This document shows positions 7,525 through 17,226 of a DNA stretch of 64,000 nucleotides, piece after piece (position 1 is the stretch's first letter; each line of letters begins with the position of its first letter). The translations under genes were made by a program, and so were the position numbers. The DNA is taken from positions 248,001 to 312,000 of the forward strand of contig NZ_JALDAX010000007.1 of assembly GCF_022698145.1 (NCBI RefSeq). Direction: 5' to 3'. The notes under the pieces were generated by a model. The model had not been told where the DNA came from. It made no database searches and saw only the letters and a program-made list of their open reading frames with translations. Source of the stretch: Streptomyces spinosisporus. Its GTDB lineage: Bacteria; Actinomycetota; Actinomycetes; Streptomycetales; Streptomycetaceae.

Positions 7525-10500
7525 ATGACCGACGGAGTCGACAGCAGGAACGGCAGGAACGGCAGGACAGTGCGCCGGAGAACGGTGCTCACCACCGCGC
7601 TGGGCGTGGTGCCCGTCGCCCTGGCGGGTGGCATGGGAGGCGCGGGACCGGCCTCGGCCGCGCCGCTCGGGGAGCGCGGCACCGTCGAGGGCCTCACCGT
7701 CGAGCACCGCACCAACCCCCTGGGCGTGGACGCCGCCCACCCGCGCTTCGGCTGGCGCATCGCGTCCTCGGCCCGGGGTCGGCGCCAGTCGGCGTACCGC
7801 ATCCTCGTCGCGTCCTCGGCCGAGCGCCTCGCCCGGGGCCACGCCGACGTCTGGGACAGCGGCCGGATCACCGCCGCCGACTCGGTGGCCATCCGCTACG
7901 CCGGAGACGCCCTGCGCCCCTCGACCCGCCACCACTGGACGGTCCAGGTGTGGGACGAGCGCGGCCGCCCCCTCCCGGCCGCCCCGCCCGCGTACTTCGA
8001 GACCGGACTGCTCAGCACCGACGGCGTGACCGGCTGGGACGGCGCGAAGTGGATCAGCATGGCGGGCAAGGCACCGGGCAGCGCCGGTTCGCCGCTGCTG
8101 AGACGGGAGACGGCCCTCAAGGGCCGCCGGGTGAGCGAGGCCCGGCTCTACGTCTCCGCCCTCGGCGTGTACGAGGCCTACGTCAACGGCCGTCGCGTCG
8201 AGGCCCCGCAGGACGGCGGCACGACCCCCGAACTGCTCACCCCGGGCTGGACCAACTACGACACCACCGTCAGCTATCTGACCTACGACGTCACCGACCT
8301 GATCGGCCAGGACCGCCAGGTCACCCTCGCGGCCGTGCTCGGCAACGGCTGGTACAACAGCCGCATCTCCGAGAACAGCGTCTACTGGTCCGGGGACGGC
8401 AACCCCCTCGCCCTCAAGGCCAAACTGCTGATCCGCTACGCCGACGGCTCCACGCAGACCGTCGTGACCACACCCGGCGACGACTGGCGGGCCACGGACA
8501 CCGGCCCCTACCGCGCCGACGACATCTACGACGGGCAGACCTACGACGCCCGCAAGGAGATACCCGGCTGGACCGCGAGCGGCTTCGACGCCTCAGCGTG
8601 GGCCCCGACTGAAGAACACCCGTACGCCGCCAAGTTCCCCGACGCCAAACTGGTCGCCTACCCGGGCGAGAGCGCCCGACTGATGTCCCGCTGGGACCGG
8701 CGCGCGCAGTCGGTCACCGTGTACACCGGAGTCACCGGCGAGGCCGGCAGCCCCAACGGCAAGGGCCGTGTCGTCGTCGACCCGAGCCGCACGGTCACCG
8801 ACCCGTCGAAGGCGGCCACCGCCCAGGTCACCCTGCACCCCGGCGACACCGCCGTGATCGACCTCGGCCAGAACATGGTCGGCGTCCCCCGCTACAGCCT
8901 GCGCGGCCCGGCTGGCGCCCAAGTCACCCTCAAACTGGGCGAGATGCTCAACGACACGAGCGCGGGCGCCGACGGCCCCGAGGGCTCGGTCTACCGCGCC
9001 AACCTGCGCTCCGCCAAGGCCACCAGCACCTACACCCTCAAGGGCGACCCGGCGGGGGAGACCCACCAGGACTCCCTCACCTTCTACGGCTTCCGCTACG
9101 CCTCCGTCACCGCGACGGACACCGTCACCCTCACCGGCCTGACCGGCAAGGTCGCCACCTCCGCCATCCGCGAGACCGGCACGATCAGCACCGACGACGC
9201 CACCGTCAACCAGCTGATCAGCAACGTCCATTGGGGCCAGCGCGGCAACTACCTCTGGGTGCCCACCGACTGCCCGCAGCGCGACGAACGCCTCGGCTGG
9301 ACCGGCGACACCCAACTCTTCTCCAACACCGGCCTCTACAACGCCGACGCCGTCAACTTCCTCAGCCACTTCGAGGACTCCCTGATCGAGTCGCAGAAGA
9401 CCTACGGTGCGGACGGCGCCCAGTTCACCCATGTCGCCCCCGGCAACCGCTACAACGGGCCCGAACCGGCGAGCGGTTGGGCCGACGTCGGCGTGGTCGT
9501 GCCGTGGACGGTCTGGCAGATGTCGGGCGACACCACGATCATCGACCGCAGTTGGACGGCGATGACGGCGTACCTGGACTGGATCCACGCCCGCACCGGC
9601 GACGCCTACGCGGGCCAGGGCGCGATCTTCGGGGACTGGCTCGCCTTCCAGGACACCAGCACCCAGCTCATCAGCGACGTCTACTACGGCCACAGCGCCC
9701 GCCTCATGGCCGACATGGCCCGCGCCACCGGCCGCACCGCCGAAACCGCCGCCTACGAGGACCTGTTCAACCACATCAAGCGGGCGTTCATCACCAAGTA
9801 CGTCGTCACCGACCCGGCCACCGGAAAGATCACCGTCCGCTCCAGCCTCGGCAACGCCCCCTCCACGGGCGGCAAGGCCGAGGACAACACCCAGACGTCG
9901 CTGCTGTGGATCCTCAAACTCGGCTTCTACGACACCGAGGCCCAGCGCCGCGAGCTGGTCAGGATGCTCGGCGACAACATCGGCAACGACGCGGCCTACA
10001 AGGCCGCCCACCCCGACAGCACGCGCGTGAAGTACACCGAGAACACCCTCTCCGTCGGCTTCCTCGGCGTGAACGTGCTCGCCCCGGTCCTCACCGACGA
10101 GGGCCGCGTCGACCTGGCGTACAAGCTGCTGCACCAGGACGCGATGCCGTCCTGGCTGTTCTCGGTGAAGAACGGCGCCACCACCGTCTGGGAGCGCTGG
10201 AACTCGTACTCCAAGCAGGACGGGTTCGGGCCGGTCGACATGAACTCCTTCAACCACTACTCCTACGGCGCGATCATGGAGTGGATGTACGAGAGCATGG
10301 CCGGCATCGCCAAGGACCCGGCCCAGCCCGGCTTCCAGCATTTCTTCCTGCAGCCGCACGTCGACCCGACCGGAAACATCACGCGGGTCTCGGGCTCGCA
10401 TCTCTCCCCGTACGGCGAGATCACCAGCGCCTGGACGGCCACGGACCGGCGGCTCACCTACCGGGCCACCGTGCCCGCCAATAGCACGGCCACCCTGCAC

Positions 10501-10647
10501 ATCCCCACCACCGACCCGGACACCGTCCGCGAGGGCCGCACCCCACTCGCCCGCGTGCGGGGGGTGAAGTACCTGGGCTTCGCGGACGGCACGGCCTCCT
10601 ACCGACTCCCGTCAGGGAGCTACGAGTTGACGTCCGCGCTCGGCTGA
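7525..10647 (+). CDS. Secreted alpha-L-rhamnosidase, GH78
   Basis: A 1040-residue enzyme releasing L-rhamnose from rhamnosides or plant polysaccharides. The N-terminus has a twin-arginine signal (VRRRTVLTTALG, then a hydrophobic run to GPASA), so it is exported folded. Beta-sandwich domains follow (TVEHRTNPLGVDAAHPRFGW is the usual opening). The (alpha/alpha)6 catalytic domain shows DCPQRDERLGWTGD near residue 582, the GH78 motif with the catalytic acid, and TVWERWNSY further on. ATG 7525, behind GAAGGGA, places the Tat motif near the start. It opens the rhamnose region, has two LacI-type operators upstream, and its 3' end overlaps the convergent lutC by 28 bases. Confidence 0.93.
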   Translation: MTDGVDSRNGRNGRTVRRRTVLTTALGVVPVALAGGMGGAGPASAAPLGERGTVEGLTVEHRTNPLGVDAAHPRFGWRIASSARGRRQSAYRILVASSAERLARGHADVWDSGRITAADSVAIRYAGDALRPSTRHHWTVQVWDERGRPLPAAPPAYFETGLLSTDGVTGWDGAKWISMAGKAPGSAGSPLLRRETALKGRRVSEARLYVSALGVYEAYVNGRRVEAPQDGGTTPELLTPGWTNYDTTVSYLTYDVTDLIGQDRQVTLAAVLGNGWYNSRISENSVYWSGDGNPLALKAKLLIRYADGSTQTVVTTPGDDWRATDTGPYRADDIYDGQTYDARKEIPGWTASGFDASAWAPTEEHPYAAKFPDAKLVAYPGESARLMSRWDRRAQSVTVYTGVTGEAGSPNGKGRVVVDPSRTVTDPSKAATAQVTLHPGDTAVIDLGQNMVGVPRYSLRGPAGAQVTLKLGEMLNDTSAGADGPEGSVYRANLRSAKATSTYTLKGDPAGETHQDSLTFYGFRYASVTATDTVTLTGLTGKVATSAIRETGTISTDDATVNQLISNVHWGQRGNYLWVPTDCPQRDERLGWTGDTQLFSNTGLYNADAVNFLSHFEDSLIESQKTYGADGAQFTHVAPGNRYNGPEPASGWADVGVVVPWTVWQMSGDTTIIDRSWTAMTAYLDWIHARTGDAYAGQGAIFGDWLAFQDTSTQLISDVYYGHSARLMADMARATGRTAETAAYEDLFNHIKRAFITKYVVTDPATGKITVRSSLGNAPSTGGKAEDNTQTSLLWILKLGFYDTEAQRRELVRMLGDNIGNDAAYKAAHPDSTRVKYTENTLSVGFLGVNVLAPVLTDEGRVDLAYKLLHQDAMPSWLFSVKNGATTVWERWNSYSKQDGFGPVDMNSFNHYSYGAIMEWMYESMAGIAKDPAQPGFQHFFLQPHVDPTGNITRVSGSHLSPYGEITSAWTATDRRLTYRATVPANSTATLHIPTTDPDTVREGRTPLARVRGVKYLGFADGTASYRLPSGSYELTSALG

Positions 10648-11288
10648 TCGCTCACCAGCACCACCTCCAGGGTGCGCGGACCGTGCACCCCCTCGACCCG
10701 GTCGAGCTCGATGTCACTGGTCGCCGAAGGACCGGAGATCCAGGTCAACGGGCGGGCCGGGTCGAGGCGTTCGAGCGCCTGGGGCACGGAGGAGACGACC
10801 TGTTCCGGGACCCGTACGACACAGATGTGGTGGTCGGGGACGAGGGTGATGCGGCGGCGACCCTGGTCCGGGGAGCCGTCGAGGACGATGGTGCCGGTCT
10901 CGGCGACGGCGACGGCGCAGCCGGTGACGACGCTGTCGACCTGGTCGAGTTCGTGCGGGGTGCTCTCGGCGCGGTCGGGGACCCGCTCGGCGTCCGTGCC
11001 TGCGAGCCACTGCGCGTCCGCACCCGGCGGTACCAGAACCGTCTTCGAGCCCCGTGCGGTCAGCAACCGGCCGATCTGCGCCGCCAGTTCACCCGAAGTA
11101 CAGCGGTGCACGACTGCCCGGTAGTCCGCCAGATTCTCCGCCAGCAGATCCACCGTCTCCTCGACACTCCGCTCGCCGTGCTCGCGCAGATACTCCCGCG
11201 GAACCGCCTCCTCGTACGGAGTCTCGTCGTGCGGTACGTCGGCGAGTGCGCGCCGCACCCGGCCCAACACCCGTTCCCTGCTGCTCAC
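10620..11288 (-). CDS. lutC: L-lactate utilisation protein C (LUD domain)
   Basis: A 222-residue LUD-domain protein, the third component of the LutABC L-lactate oxidising complex. It starts MSSRERVLGRVRRALADVPH and contains GCAVAVAETGTIVLDGS and the typical C-terminal HHICVVRVPEQVV...ISGPSATSDIE. The GTG at 11288 overlaps the lutB stop as GTGA. The last codons overlap the end of the convergent rhamnosidase gene. LutC works with the iron-sulfur subunits A and B in the cytoplasm or at the membrane. The rhamnose pathway next door makes L-lactate, giving this complex an obvious substrate. Confidence 0.88.
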   Translation of the reverse strand: MSSRERVLGRVRRALADVPHDETPYEEAVPREYLREHGERSVEETVDLLAENLADYRAVVHRCTSGELAAQIGRLLTARGSKTVLVPPGADAQWLAGTDAERVPDRAESTPHELDQVDSVVTGCAVAVAETGTIVLDGSPDQGRRRITLVPDHHICVVRVPEQVVSSVPQALERLDPARPLTWISGPSATSDIELDRVEGVHGPRTLEVVLVSDQPSADVNS

Positions 11289-12763
11289 TTGGCGCCGCCC
11301 TTTCCACCGTTGGTCCGCTGCCACCAGTCCCGGAACGGCTCGGCCGGAACCGCCGGCAGATCCCGGCTGCCGCTCCATGCCTTGCCCGGCCCGGGCAGGG
11401 TGCGTGGATGCAGGCGCCGGGTGCGGGAGGCGAGGCGCTGGCCGGTGCGCAGGGCGCCGGGGTGGGTGAACGCCCAGCGTGCCGCGCGCATCGCCGCCCG
11501 CTCGGCCGCGTGCCCCTTCGCGGGCTGCAGCACCACCTTGTTGCCCTCGCGGACCACCTGCCCGCCCTCCACGACCCGCTCCCGCAGATGCACCAATACC
11601 TCGGGGATGTCGATCGCGACCGGGCACACCTCGTAGCAGGCACCGCACAGCGACGAGGCGTACGGCAGTGAGGCGTCGATCTCGCTTGCCGTGCCCCGCA
11701 GTTGGGGGCTGAGGATCGCGCCGATCGGGCCCGGGTACACCGAGCCGTAGGCGTGGCCACCCGCCCGCTCGTACACCGGGCAGACGTTGAGGCAGGCCGA
11801 GCAGCGGATGCAGCGCAGGGCCTGGCGGCCGACCTCGTCGGCGAGGGTGTCGGTGCGGCCGTTGTCGAGCAGGACCAGGTGGAAGTTCTGCGGGCCGTCC
11901 CCGTCCGTCGTGCCGGTCCACATCGAGGTGTACGGGTTCATGCGCTCGGCCGTCGAGGAGCGGGGGAGGGTCTGCAGGAACACCTCCAGGTCCCGCCAGG
12001 TCGGCACGATCTTCTCGATGCCGACGACCGAGATCAGCGTCTCGGGCAGGGTCAGGCACATCCGTCCGTTGCCCTCGGACTCGACGACCACCAGCGTGCC
12101 GGTCTCGGCGACCATGAAGTTGGCACCGGAGATGCCGACCTTGGCGCGCAGGAACTTCTCGCGCAGATGCAGGCGCGCCGCCTCGGCGAGTTCGGCGGGG
12201 GTGTCGGTCAGGCCTTCGGGGGCGGGGCGGCCCCACTCGCTCATCTCGCGCTCGAAGATGTCCCGGATCTCGCCGCGGTTGCGGTGGATGGCCGGGACGA
12301 GGATGTGCGAGGGCCGGTCCTTGCCCAACTGCACGATCAGCTCGGCGAGATCGGTCTCGTAGGCGCGGATGCCCTCCGCCTCCAGGGCCTCGTTGAGCCC
12401 GATCTCCTGCGTGGCCATCGACTTGACCTTGACGACCTCCGACTCGCCGGTCTCCTTGACCAGTCGGGCGACGATCCGGTTGGCCTCGTCGGCGTCGGCC
12501 GCCCAGTGCACCGTGCCGCCCGCGGCCGTGACCGACTCCTCCAACTGCTCCAGATATTGGTCGAGATGACGCAGCGTATGGTCCTTGATCCGCTTGCCGG
12601 CCTCCCGCAGCACCGCCCAGTCGGACACCTCCGCGACGGCCTTGGCCCGCTTGGCGCGGATGGTGTGCGTGGCATGGCGCAGATTCCCGCGCAGGGTCTG
12701 GTTGCCCACCGCCTCGTGCGCGGCCTTCGGAAAGGCCGGCATCCCCTCGAACGTCCCGCTCAT
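11285..12763 (-). CDS. lutB: L-lactate utilisation iron-sulfur protein B
   Basis: A 492-residue LutB. The N-terminal LUD-like part (TLRHLDQYLEQLEESVTAAG, then MVAETGTLVVVESEGNGRMC) is followed near residues 310-380 by two ferredoxin-type clusters, CIRCSACLNVCPVY and CGACYEVCPV, binding 4Fe-4S centres. B. subtilis LutB is of similar length. It starts at ATG 12763, overlapping the lutA stop (ATGA), and ends overlapping lutC, so the three genes are translationally coupled. The complex converts L-lactate to pyruvate and passes electrons to the respiratory chain. Confidence 0.9.
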   Translation of the reverse strand: MSGTFEGMPAFPKAAHEAVGNQTLRGNLRHATHTIRAKRAKAVAEVSDWAVLREAGKRIKDHTLRHLDQYLEQLEESVTAAGGTVHWAADADEANRIVARLVKETGESEVVKVKSMATQEIGLNEALEAEGIRAYETDLAELIVQLGKDRPSHILVPAIHRNRGEIRDIFEREMSEWGRPAPEGLTDTPAELAEAARLHLREKFLRAKVGISGANFMVAETGTLVVVESEGNGRMCLTLPETLISVVGIEKIVPTWRDLEVFLQTLPRSSTAERMNPYTSMWTGTTDGDGPQNFHLVLLDNGRTDTLADEVGRQALRCIRCSACLNVCPVYERAGGHAYGSVYPGPIGAILSPQLRGTASEIDASLPYASSLCGACYEVCPVAIDIPEVLVHLRERVVEGGQVVREGNKVVLQPAKGHAAERAAMRAARWAFTHPGALRTGQRLASRTRRLHPRTLPGPGKAWSGSRDLPAVPAEPFRDWWQRTNGGKGGAK

Positions 12764-13515
12764 GCCGCCGGTTCCTCCTCCGTGCTCGCCAGGATCTCCG
12801 CGATGTGCACCGGCCGCATGCCGCTGTCGAGCCGCGTCATCGTGCCGCCGATGTGCATCAGACAGGAGTTGTCGGCCGCGCACAGCACCTCCGCGCCCGT
12901 CGACTCGGCGTTGCGCACCTTGTCCGCGCCCATCGCCGCCGAGACATCGGAGTTCTTCAGGGCGAAGGTGCCGCCGAAGCCGCAGCACTCCTCCGCGCCC
13001 GGCAGCTCGACCAGCTCCAGGCCCTTCACTGCCTGAAGCAGACGCCGCGGGCGGTCCCCGAGCCCCAGGCTGCGCAGCCCGTGGCAGGTCGGGTGATAGG
13101 TGACCCGGTGCGGATAGCAGGCGCCGACATCGGTCACCCCCAGGACGTCCACCAGGAACTCCGTCAGCTCGTACGTCTTCGGCACCACCCGCTCCAGCGT
13201 CGCCGCGAGCGCGTCCCCGCGCCCCTCGGCCCGGGCCCGCTCACCCATCCGCGGATACAGTTCCCGCACCATCGCCCCGCAGGAACCGGACGGCGTCACG
13301 ATCGCCTCGTAGTCCGCGAAGACATCGGAGAAATGCCGGGCCAGCGGCTCGGTCTCATGCCGGTATCCGGTGTTGTAGTGCGCCTGCCCACAGCAGGTCT
13401 GGGCCATCGGGAAGTCGACCTCGACGCCCAGCCTGGTCAGCAGTTTCACCACGGCGCGCCCGGTGTCCGGATAGAGCGTGTCATTGACACAGGTCAGGAA
13501 CAGGGCGACACGCAT
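12760..13515 (-). CDS. lutA: L-lactate utilisation (Fe-S) oxidoreductase subunit A
   Basis: A 251-residue protein with two cysteine-rich CCG domains (TCCGQAHYNTG near residue 42 and ECCGFGGTFALKN near 185), as in LutA and the GlpC/HdrB family that bind non-cubane or 4Fe-4S clusters. It opens with MRVALFLTCVNDTLYPDTG. An AGGAG lies before the ATG. It is the first gene of the lutABC unit. A hairpin and a 72-base gap separate it from rhaB upstream, so it may be read through from the rhamnose operon or have its own promoter. Confidence 0.9.
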   Translation of the reverse strand: MRVALFLTCVNDTLYPDTGRAVVKLLTRLGVEVDFPMAQTCCGQAHYNTGYRHETEPLARHFSDVFADYEAIVTPSGSCGAMVRELYPRMGERARAEGRGDALAATLERVVPKTYELTEFLVDVLGVTDVGACYPHRVTYHPTCHGLRSLGLGDRPRRLLQAVKGLELVELPGAEECCGFGGTFALKNSDVSAAMGADKVRNAESTGAEVLCAADNSCLMHIGGTMTRLDSGMRPVHIAEILASTEEEPAA

Positions 13516-13565
13516 CGCGGCTCCTAGTTGTCGATCATCGGATGGGTGAAGCGTAGTCCGGGCGT

Positions 13566-13586
13566 CGGGGTCCGGGGGAGACCCCG
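13566..13586 (-). terminator. Hairpin between rhaB and lutA
   Basis: CGGGGTC (13566-13572) and GACCCCG (13580-13586) form a perfect 7-bp stem with a 7-base loop, directly after the rhaB stop on the minus strand. No U-tract follows. It may be a partial terminator or processing site that reduces lutABC expression relative to rhaB. Confidence 0.4.
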
Positions 13587-13587
13587 C

Positions 13588-15036
13588 TCACCCTCCGGCG
13601 AGCCGGGTCTGCGCCTCGGTCCAGCGTGCGGTGTCGCCGCGCGGCTCGTACCGGGTGAGCTGCTGGGTGCGGGTGAGCAGGCGTCGCATGCCCGGAAGGT
13701 CGCCGACGAGCCCGTGGGCCCGGGCCTGCACCAGGACGTTCCCGAGTGCGGCCGCCTCCGTCGGACCGGCCACCACCGGCAGCCCGCAGGCGTCGGCGGT
13801 CAGCTGGCACAGCAGGGCGTTGCGGGTGCCGCCGCCCACGATGTGCACGACGTCCACCGGATGGTCGGCCAGCCGCTGGGCCTCCTCGATGGCCTTGCGG
13901 TGCGCGAGGGCGAGGGAGTCGAGGATGCAGCGGGTGGTCTCGGCGGGCGTGGCGGGCACCGGCTGCCCCGAGGCACGGCATGCCTCGGCGATCCGCTCCG
14001 GCATCCGGCCCGGCGCGAGGAACGCCGCGTCGCCCGCGTCCACCACCGACCGCAGGGCCGGCACCTCGGCCGCCGCCGACAGCAGGCCGCCCAACTCCGG
14101 CTCGCCCCAGGCCCGTACGCACTCCTGGAGCAGCCACAGCCCCATGATGTTGCGCAGATACCGGACCGTGCCGTCCAGCCCCAGCTCATTGGTGAAGTTC
14201 GCAGCCCGGCTCGCCTCGCTCAGCACGGGCGCACCCAGCTCCAGACCGGCCAGCGACCAGGTCCCCGTGCAGATGTACGCGAACCGCTCACCGTCGGCCG
14301 GTACGGCGGCCACCGCGGACGCCGTGTCGTGCGAGCCGACGGTCGTCACCGGCACCGGGCCGCGCAGCCCGGTCTCCTCCAGCACCTCGGGCCGCAGCAG
14401 GCCCGCCGGATCGCCCGGCTGCCGCAGGGGCGCGAACAGGCCGAGGTCGACCCCCAGCCGTGAGGCGACGTCGTACGACCAGTCCCGGGTGCGGGGGTCG
14501 ATCAGCTGGGTGGTGGAGGCGTTGGTCAGCTCGGTGCCCTGCTCGCCGGTCAGCCAGTACGCCAGCAGATCCGGGATCAGCAACAACCGTTCCGCTGCGA
14601 CCAGTTGTGCCGACCCGCGCGCCGCCACCAGCTGGTAGAGCGTGTTGAAGGGCGCGTACTGCAGCCCGGTCGCCGCATACAGCTCCTCGGCGGGCAGCGT
14701 CGCCCACACCTTCTCCGGGACGCCTTCGGTGCGCGGGTCGCGGTAGTGGACGGGGTTGCCGAGCAACGCCCCGTCCGCGTCCAGCAGTCCGTAGTCCACG
14801 GCCCAGCTGTCGATGCCGACGGAGTCCACCCGGCCCGCGGCCCGCAGCCCGTCCAGGACACCGCCGTACAGCGCGAGGATGTCCCAGCGCAGCCCCTCCG
14901 GCACCCGCACCGGCCGGTTCACGAACCGGTGCGCCTCGGTGAGTTCCAGGCTGTCGGGGCCGACGCGGCCGACCATGACGCGCCCGCTGGACGCGCCGAG
15001 GTCGACCGCGGCGTACGACTGGACGTCCGCGCTCAT
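13588..15036 (-). CDS. rhaB: L-rhamnulokinase
   Basis: A 482-residue FGGY-family sugar kinase that phosphorylates L-rhamnulose to L-rhamnulose 1-phosphate. The start AAVDLGASSGRVMVGRV carries the phosphate-1 motif in the DLGASSGR form typical of RhaB. GIDSWAVDYGLLD and HDTASAVAAVP are the sugar-binding and catalytic regions, and VHIVGGGTRNALLCQLTADA is the adenosine motif. Its ATG overlaps the stop of the fused aldolase/dehydrogenase gene (ATGA, 15033-15036), so the two are translated together. It is the last rhamnose-specific gene of the minus-strand operon before lutABC. Confidence 0.93.
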   Translation of the reverse strand: MSADVQSYAAVDLGASSGRVMVGRVGPDSLELTEAHRFVNRPVRVPEGLRWDILALYGGVLDGLRAAGRVDSVGIDSWAVDYGLLDADGALLGNPVHYRDPRTEGVPEKVWATLPAEELYAATGLQYAPFNTLYQLVAARGSAQLVAAERLLLIPDLLAYWLTGEQGTELTNASTTQLIDPRTRDWSYDVASRLGVDLGLFAPLRQPGDPAGLLRPEVLEETGLRGPVPVTTVGSHDTASAVAAVPADGERFAYICTGTWSLAGLELGAPVLSEASRAANFTNELGLDGTVRYLRNIMGLWLLQECVRAWGEPELGGLLSAAAEVPALRSVVDAGDAAFLAPGRMPERIAEACRASGQPVPATPAETTRCILDSLALAHRKAIEEAQRLADHPVDVVHIVGGGTRNALLCQLTADACGLPVVAGPTEAAALGNVLVQARAHGLVGDLPGMRRLLTRTQQLTRYEPRGDTARWTEAQTRLAGG

Positions 15037-17078
15037 CGTAGGAAGGCGGCCGCGACGCCGGCGTCGACCGGGACGTGCAGGCCGGTTGTGTGCGTCAACT
15101 CCCCGCCGGTCAGCGCGAACACGGCGTTGGCGACATGCTCCGGCAGCACCTCGCGCTTGAGGATGGTGCGCTGGGCGTAGAACTCGCCGAGCTTCTCCTC
15201 CGGCACCCCGTACACGGCCGCACGCTGCGCCCCCCAGCCGCCGGCGAAGATCCCGGAACCGCGCACCACGCCGTCCGGGTTGACGCCGTTGACCCGGATG
15301 CCGTGCTCGCCCAACTCGGCGGCCAGCAGCCGCACTTGGTGGGCCTGGTCGGCCTTGGTGGCGGAGTAGGCGATGTTGTTGGGGCCGGCGAAGACGGCGT
15401 TCTTGGAGGCGATGTAGACGATGTCGCCGCCGAGGTTCTGCGCGGTCATCACCCGGGCCGCCTCGCGCGAGACCAGGAAGGAGCCGCGCGCCATGATGCC
15501 GTGCTGCAGGTCCCAGTCGCGCGCCGACGTCTCCAGCAGCGGCTTGGAGATGGAGATGCCGGCGTTGTTCACGACCAGATCGACCCCGCCGAAGGCGAGC
15601 ACGGCGGCCTTGAAGGCCGCGGCGATCTGCTCCTCCGAGGTGACGTCGACGGTCACGGCGACGGCCTTGTCCGGGCCGCCCAACTCCTCGGCGACAGCTG
15701 CCGCGTTGTCGGCGTTGAGGTCGGCGACGACGACACAGGCGCCCTCACCGACCAGCCGCTGCGCGATCGCCTTCCCGATCCCGCTGCCCGCGCCGGTGAC
15801 GAGGGCGATACGGGTGGCCAGTGCCTTGGGCTTGGGCATCCGCTGGAGCTTGGCCTCCTCCAACGCCCAGTACTCGATGCGGAACTTCTCCGACTCCTCG
15901 ATGGGCGCGTAGGTCGAGACGGCCTCGGCCCCACGCATCACGTTGATGGCGTTGACGTAGAACTCGCCCGCCACCCGCGCCGTCTGCTTGTCCTTGCCGA
16001 AGGAGAACATGCCGACGCCCGGGACGAGCACGATCGCCGGGTCGGCGCCGCGCATCGCGGGGGAGTCGGGGGCCGCGTGCCGCTCGTAGTAAGCGGCGTA
16101 CTCCTCGCGGTAGGCGGCGTGCAGCTCCTTCAGCCGCGCGATCGCCTCCTCCAGCGGGGCGGTGGGCGGCAGGTCGAGGACCAGCGGGCGGACCTTGGTG
16201 CGCAGGAAGTGGTCCGGGCACGAGGTGCCAAGGGCGGCGAGCCGCGGGTGCTCGGCGCGGGCCAGGAAGTCCAGCACCACGTCCGCGTCGGTGAAGTGCC
16301 CCACCTGAGGCCTGTCCTGGGAGGCGACCGCACGGACGTACGGCGCCAACGCCGCGGCCCGCTCCCGCCGTTCGGCCTCGGGCAGGCCCTCGTAGCCCTC
16401 GATCACCGGCCCGAAGGGCTCGGCCTTCCCCCGCTCGGCGAGGAAGGCCTCGGCGGTGCGGATGATGTGCAGGGAGTTGCGCTCGCACTCCTCGGAGGTG
16501 TCGCCCCACGCCGTGATCCCGTGCCCGCCCAGAATGCAGCCGACGGCCTGCGGGTTGGCCTCCTTGACCGCCGCGATGTCGAGGCCGAGCTGGAACCCGG
16601 GCCGCCGCCACGGCACCCACACCACCGAGTCGCCGAAGCACTCGGCGGTCAGCTTCTCCCCGTCGGCGGCACAGGCCAGCGCGATCCCCGAGTCGGGGTG
16701 CAGATGATCGACGTGCGGGGCCTCGACGAGCCCGTGCATGGCCGTGTCGATGGACGGCGCCGCGCCGCCCTTGCCGTGCAGGCAGTAGTCGAAGGCGGCG
16801 ACCATCTCGTCCTCGCGCTCGACGCCCGGATAGACGCCCTGGAGCGCCCGCAGCCGGTCCAGCCGCAGCACGGCGAGGCCGCCCTCGGTGAGCGTGCCGA
16901 GGTCGCCACCGGACCCCTTGACCCACATCAGCTCCACGTCACCCCCGGTCACGGGGTCGGTCGCGGTGCCCTTCGCCGAGGCGTTCCCCCCGGCGTAGTT
17001 GGTGTTGCGCGGATCAGCGCCCAACCGATGCGACCGTGCAAGCAGAGCGTCGGCTTCGGGATGCGATGCCATGTCCAT
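15033..17078 (-). CDS. Bifunctional rhamnulose-1-phosphate aldolase / L-lactaldehyde dehydrogenase
   Basis: A 681-residue fusion. Residues 1 to about 400 are a class II aldolase domain with metal-ligand motifs (HVDHLHPDSGIA and GHGITAWGD) that splits rhamnulose 1-phosphate into dihydroxyacetone phosphate and L-lactaldehyde. Residues about 420-681 are a short-chain dehydrogenase with TGAGSGIG near 428 and an active-site segment NIAYSATKADQ (Tyr-x-x-x-Lys), which oxidises lactaldehyde to L-lactate with NAD(P). Fused proteins of this layout are known in bacterial rhamnose operons (RhaD/RhaE, also called RhaEW). The start has GAAGGA upstream. Its product L-lactate is the substrate of the downstream lutABC. 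Confidence 0.92.
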   Translation of the reverse strand: MDMASHPEADALLARSHRLGADPRNTNYAGGNASAKGTATDPVTGGDVELMWVKGSGGDLGTLTEGGLAVLRLDRLRALQGVYPGVEREDEMVAAFDYCLHGKGGAAPSIDTAMHGLVEAPHVDHLHPDSGIALACAADGEKLTAECFGDSVVWVPWRRPGFQLGLDIAAVKEANPQAVGCILGGHGITAWGDTSEECERNSLHIIRTAEAFLAERGKAEPFGPVIEGYEGLPEAERRERAAALAPYVRAVASQDRPQVGHFTDADVVLDFLARAEHPRLAALGTSCPDHFLRTKVRPLVLDLPPTAPLEEAIARLKELHAAYREEYAAYYERHAAPDSPAMRGADPAIVLVPGVGMFSFGKDKQTARVAGEFYVNAINVMRGAEAVSTYAPIEESEKFRIEYWALEEAKLQRMPKPKALATRIALVTGAGSGIGKAIAQRLVGEGACVVVADLNADNAAAVAEELGGPDKAVAVTVDVTSEEQIAAAFKAAVLAFGGVDLVVNNAGISISKPLLETSARDWDLQHGIMARGSFLVSREAARVMTAQNLGGDIVYIASKNAVFAGPNNIAYSATKADQAHQVRLLAAELGEHGIRVNGVNPDGVVRGSGIFAGGWGAQRAAVYGVPEEKLGEFYAQRTILKREVLPEHVANAVFALTGGELTHTTGLHVPVDAGVAAAFLR

Positions 17079-17107
17079 TCAGTCCTTCAAAAAGATACGG
17101 ATGTGAA

Positions 17108-17125
17108 GCGCCCCGAAAGGGGCGC
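17108..17125. repeat. GC-rich hairpin with GAAA loop in the rhaI-aldolase gap
   Basis: GCGCCCC-GAAA-GGGGCGC is a perfect 7-bp stem with a GNRA tetraloop, followed on the plus strand by GGGGAACTGCGCGAC. From memory, this combination recurs between genes in many Streptomyces genomes as a dispersed extragenic element. Here it lies between rhaI and the aldolase gene and could act as a partial terminator or mRNA stabiliser. Confidence 0.6.
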
Positions 17126-17156
17126 GGGGAACTGCGCGACCAGCCACGAACTACCC

Positions 17157-17226
17157 GCAGCCTGCAAACAACCGAACCCGGCACATGCGACGCAGTCTGC
17201 ACACAACGGAACCCGGCACAACCGGC
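17157..17226. repeat. Two 35-bp imperfect tandem repeats
   Basis: Units at 17157-17191 and 17192-17226 match at 29 of 35 positions, sharing GCAG.CTGCA and GAACCCGGCACA. A third copy begins at 17227 (GCAGCCT) and runs into the last codons of rhaI. Together with the hairpin at 17108 they fill the 154-base gap between rhaI and the aldolase gene. Confidence 0.7.

Noticed and set aside
8593..10500. A 635-codon open frame antisense to the rhamnosidase gene
   Set aside because: No recognisable family, biased composition, and complete overlap with a well-supported GH78 gene.
17157..17226. Possible CRISPR-like or attachment-site repeats
   Set aside because: Only two imperfect copies without spacers, and no integrase or tRNA gene nearby.
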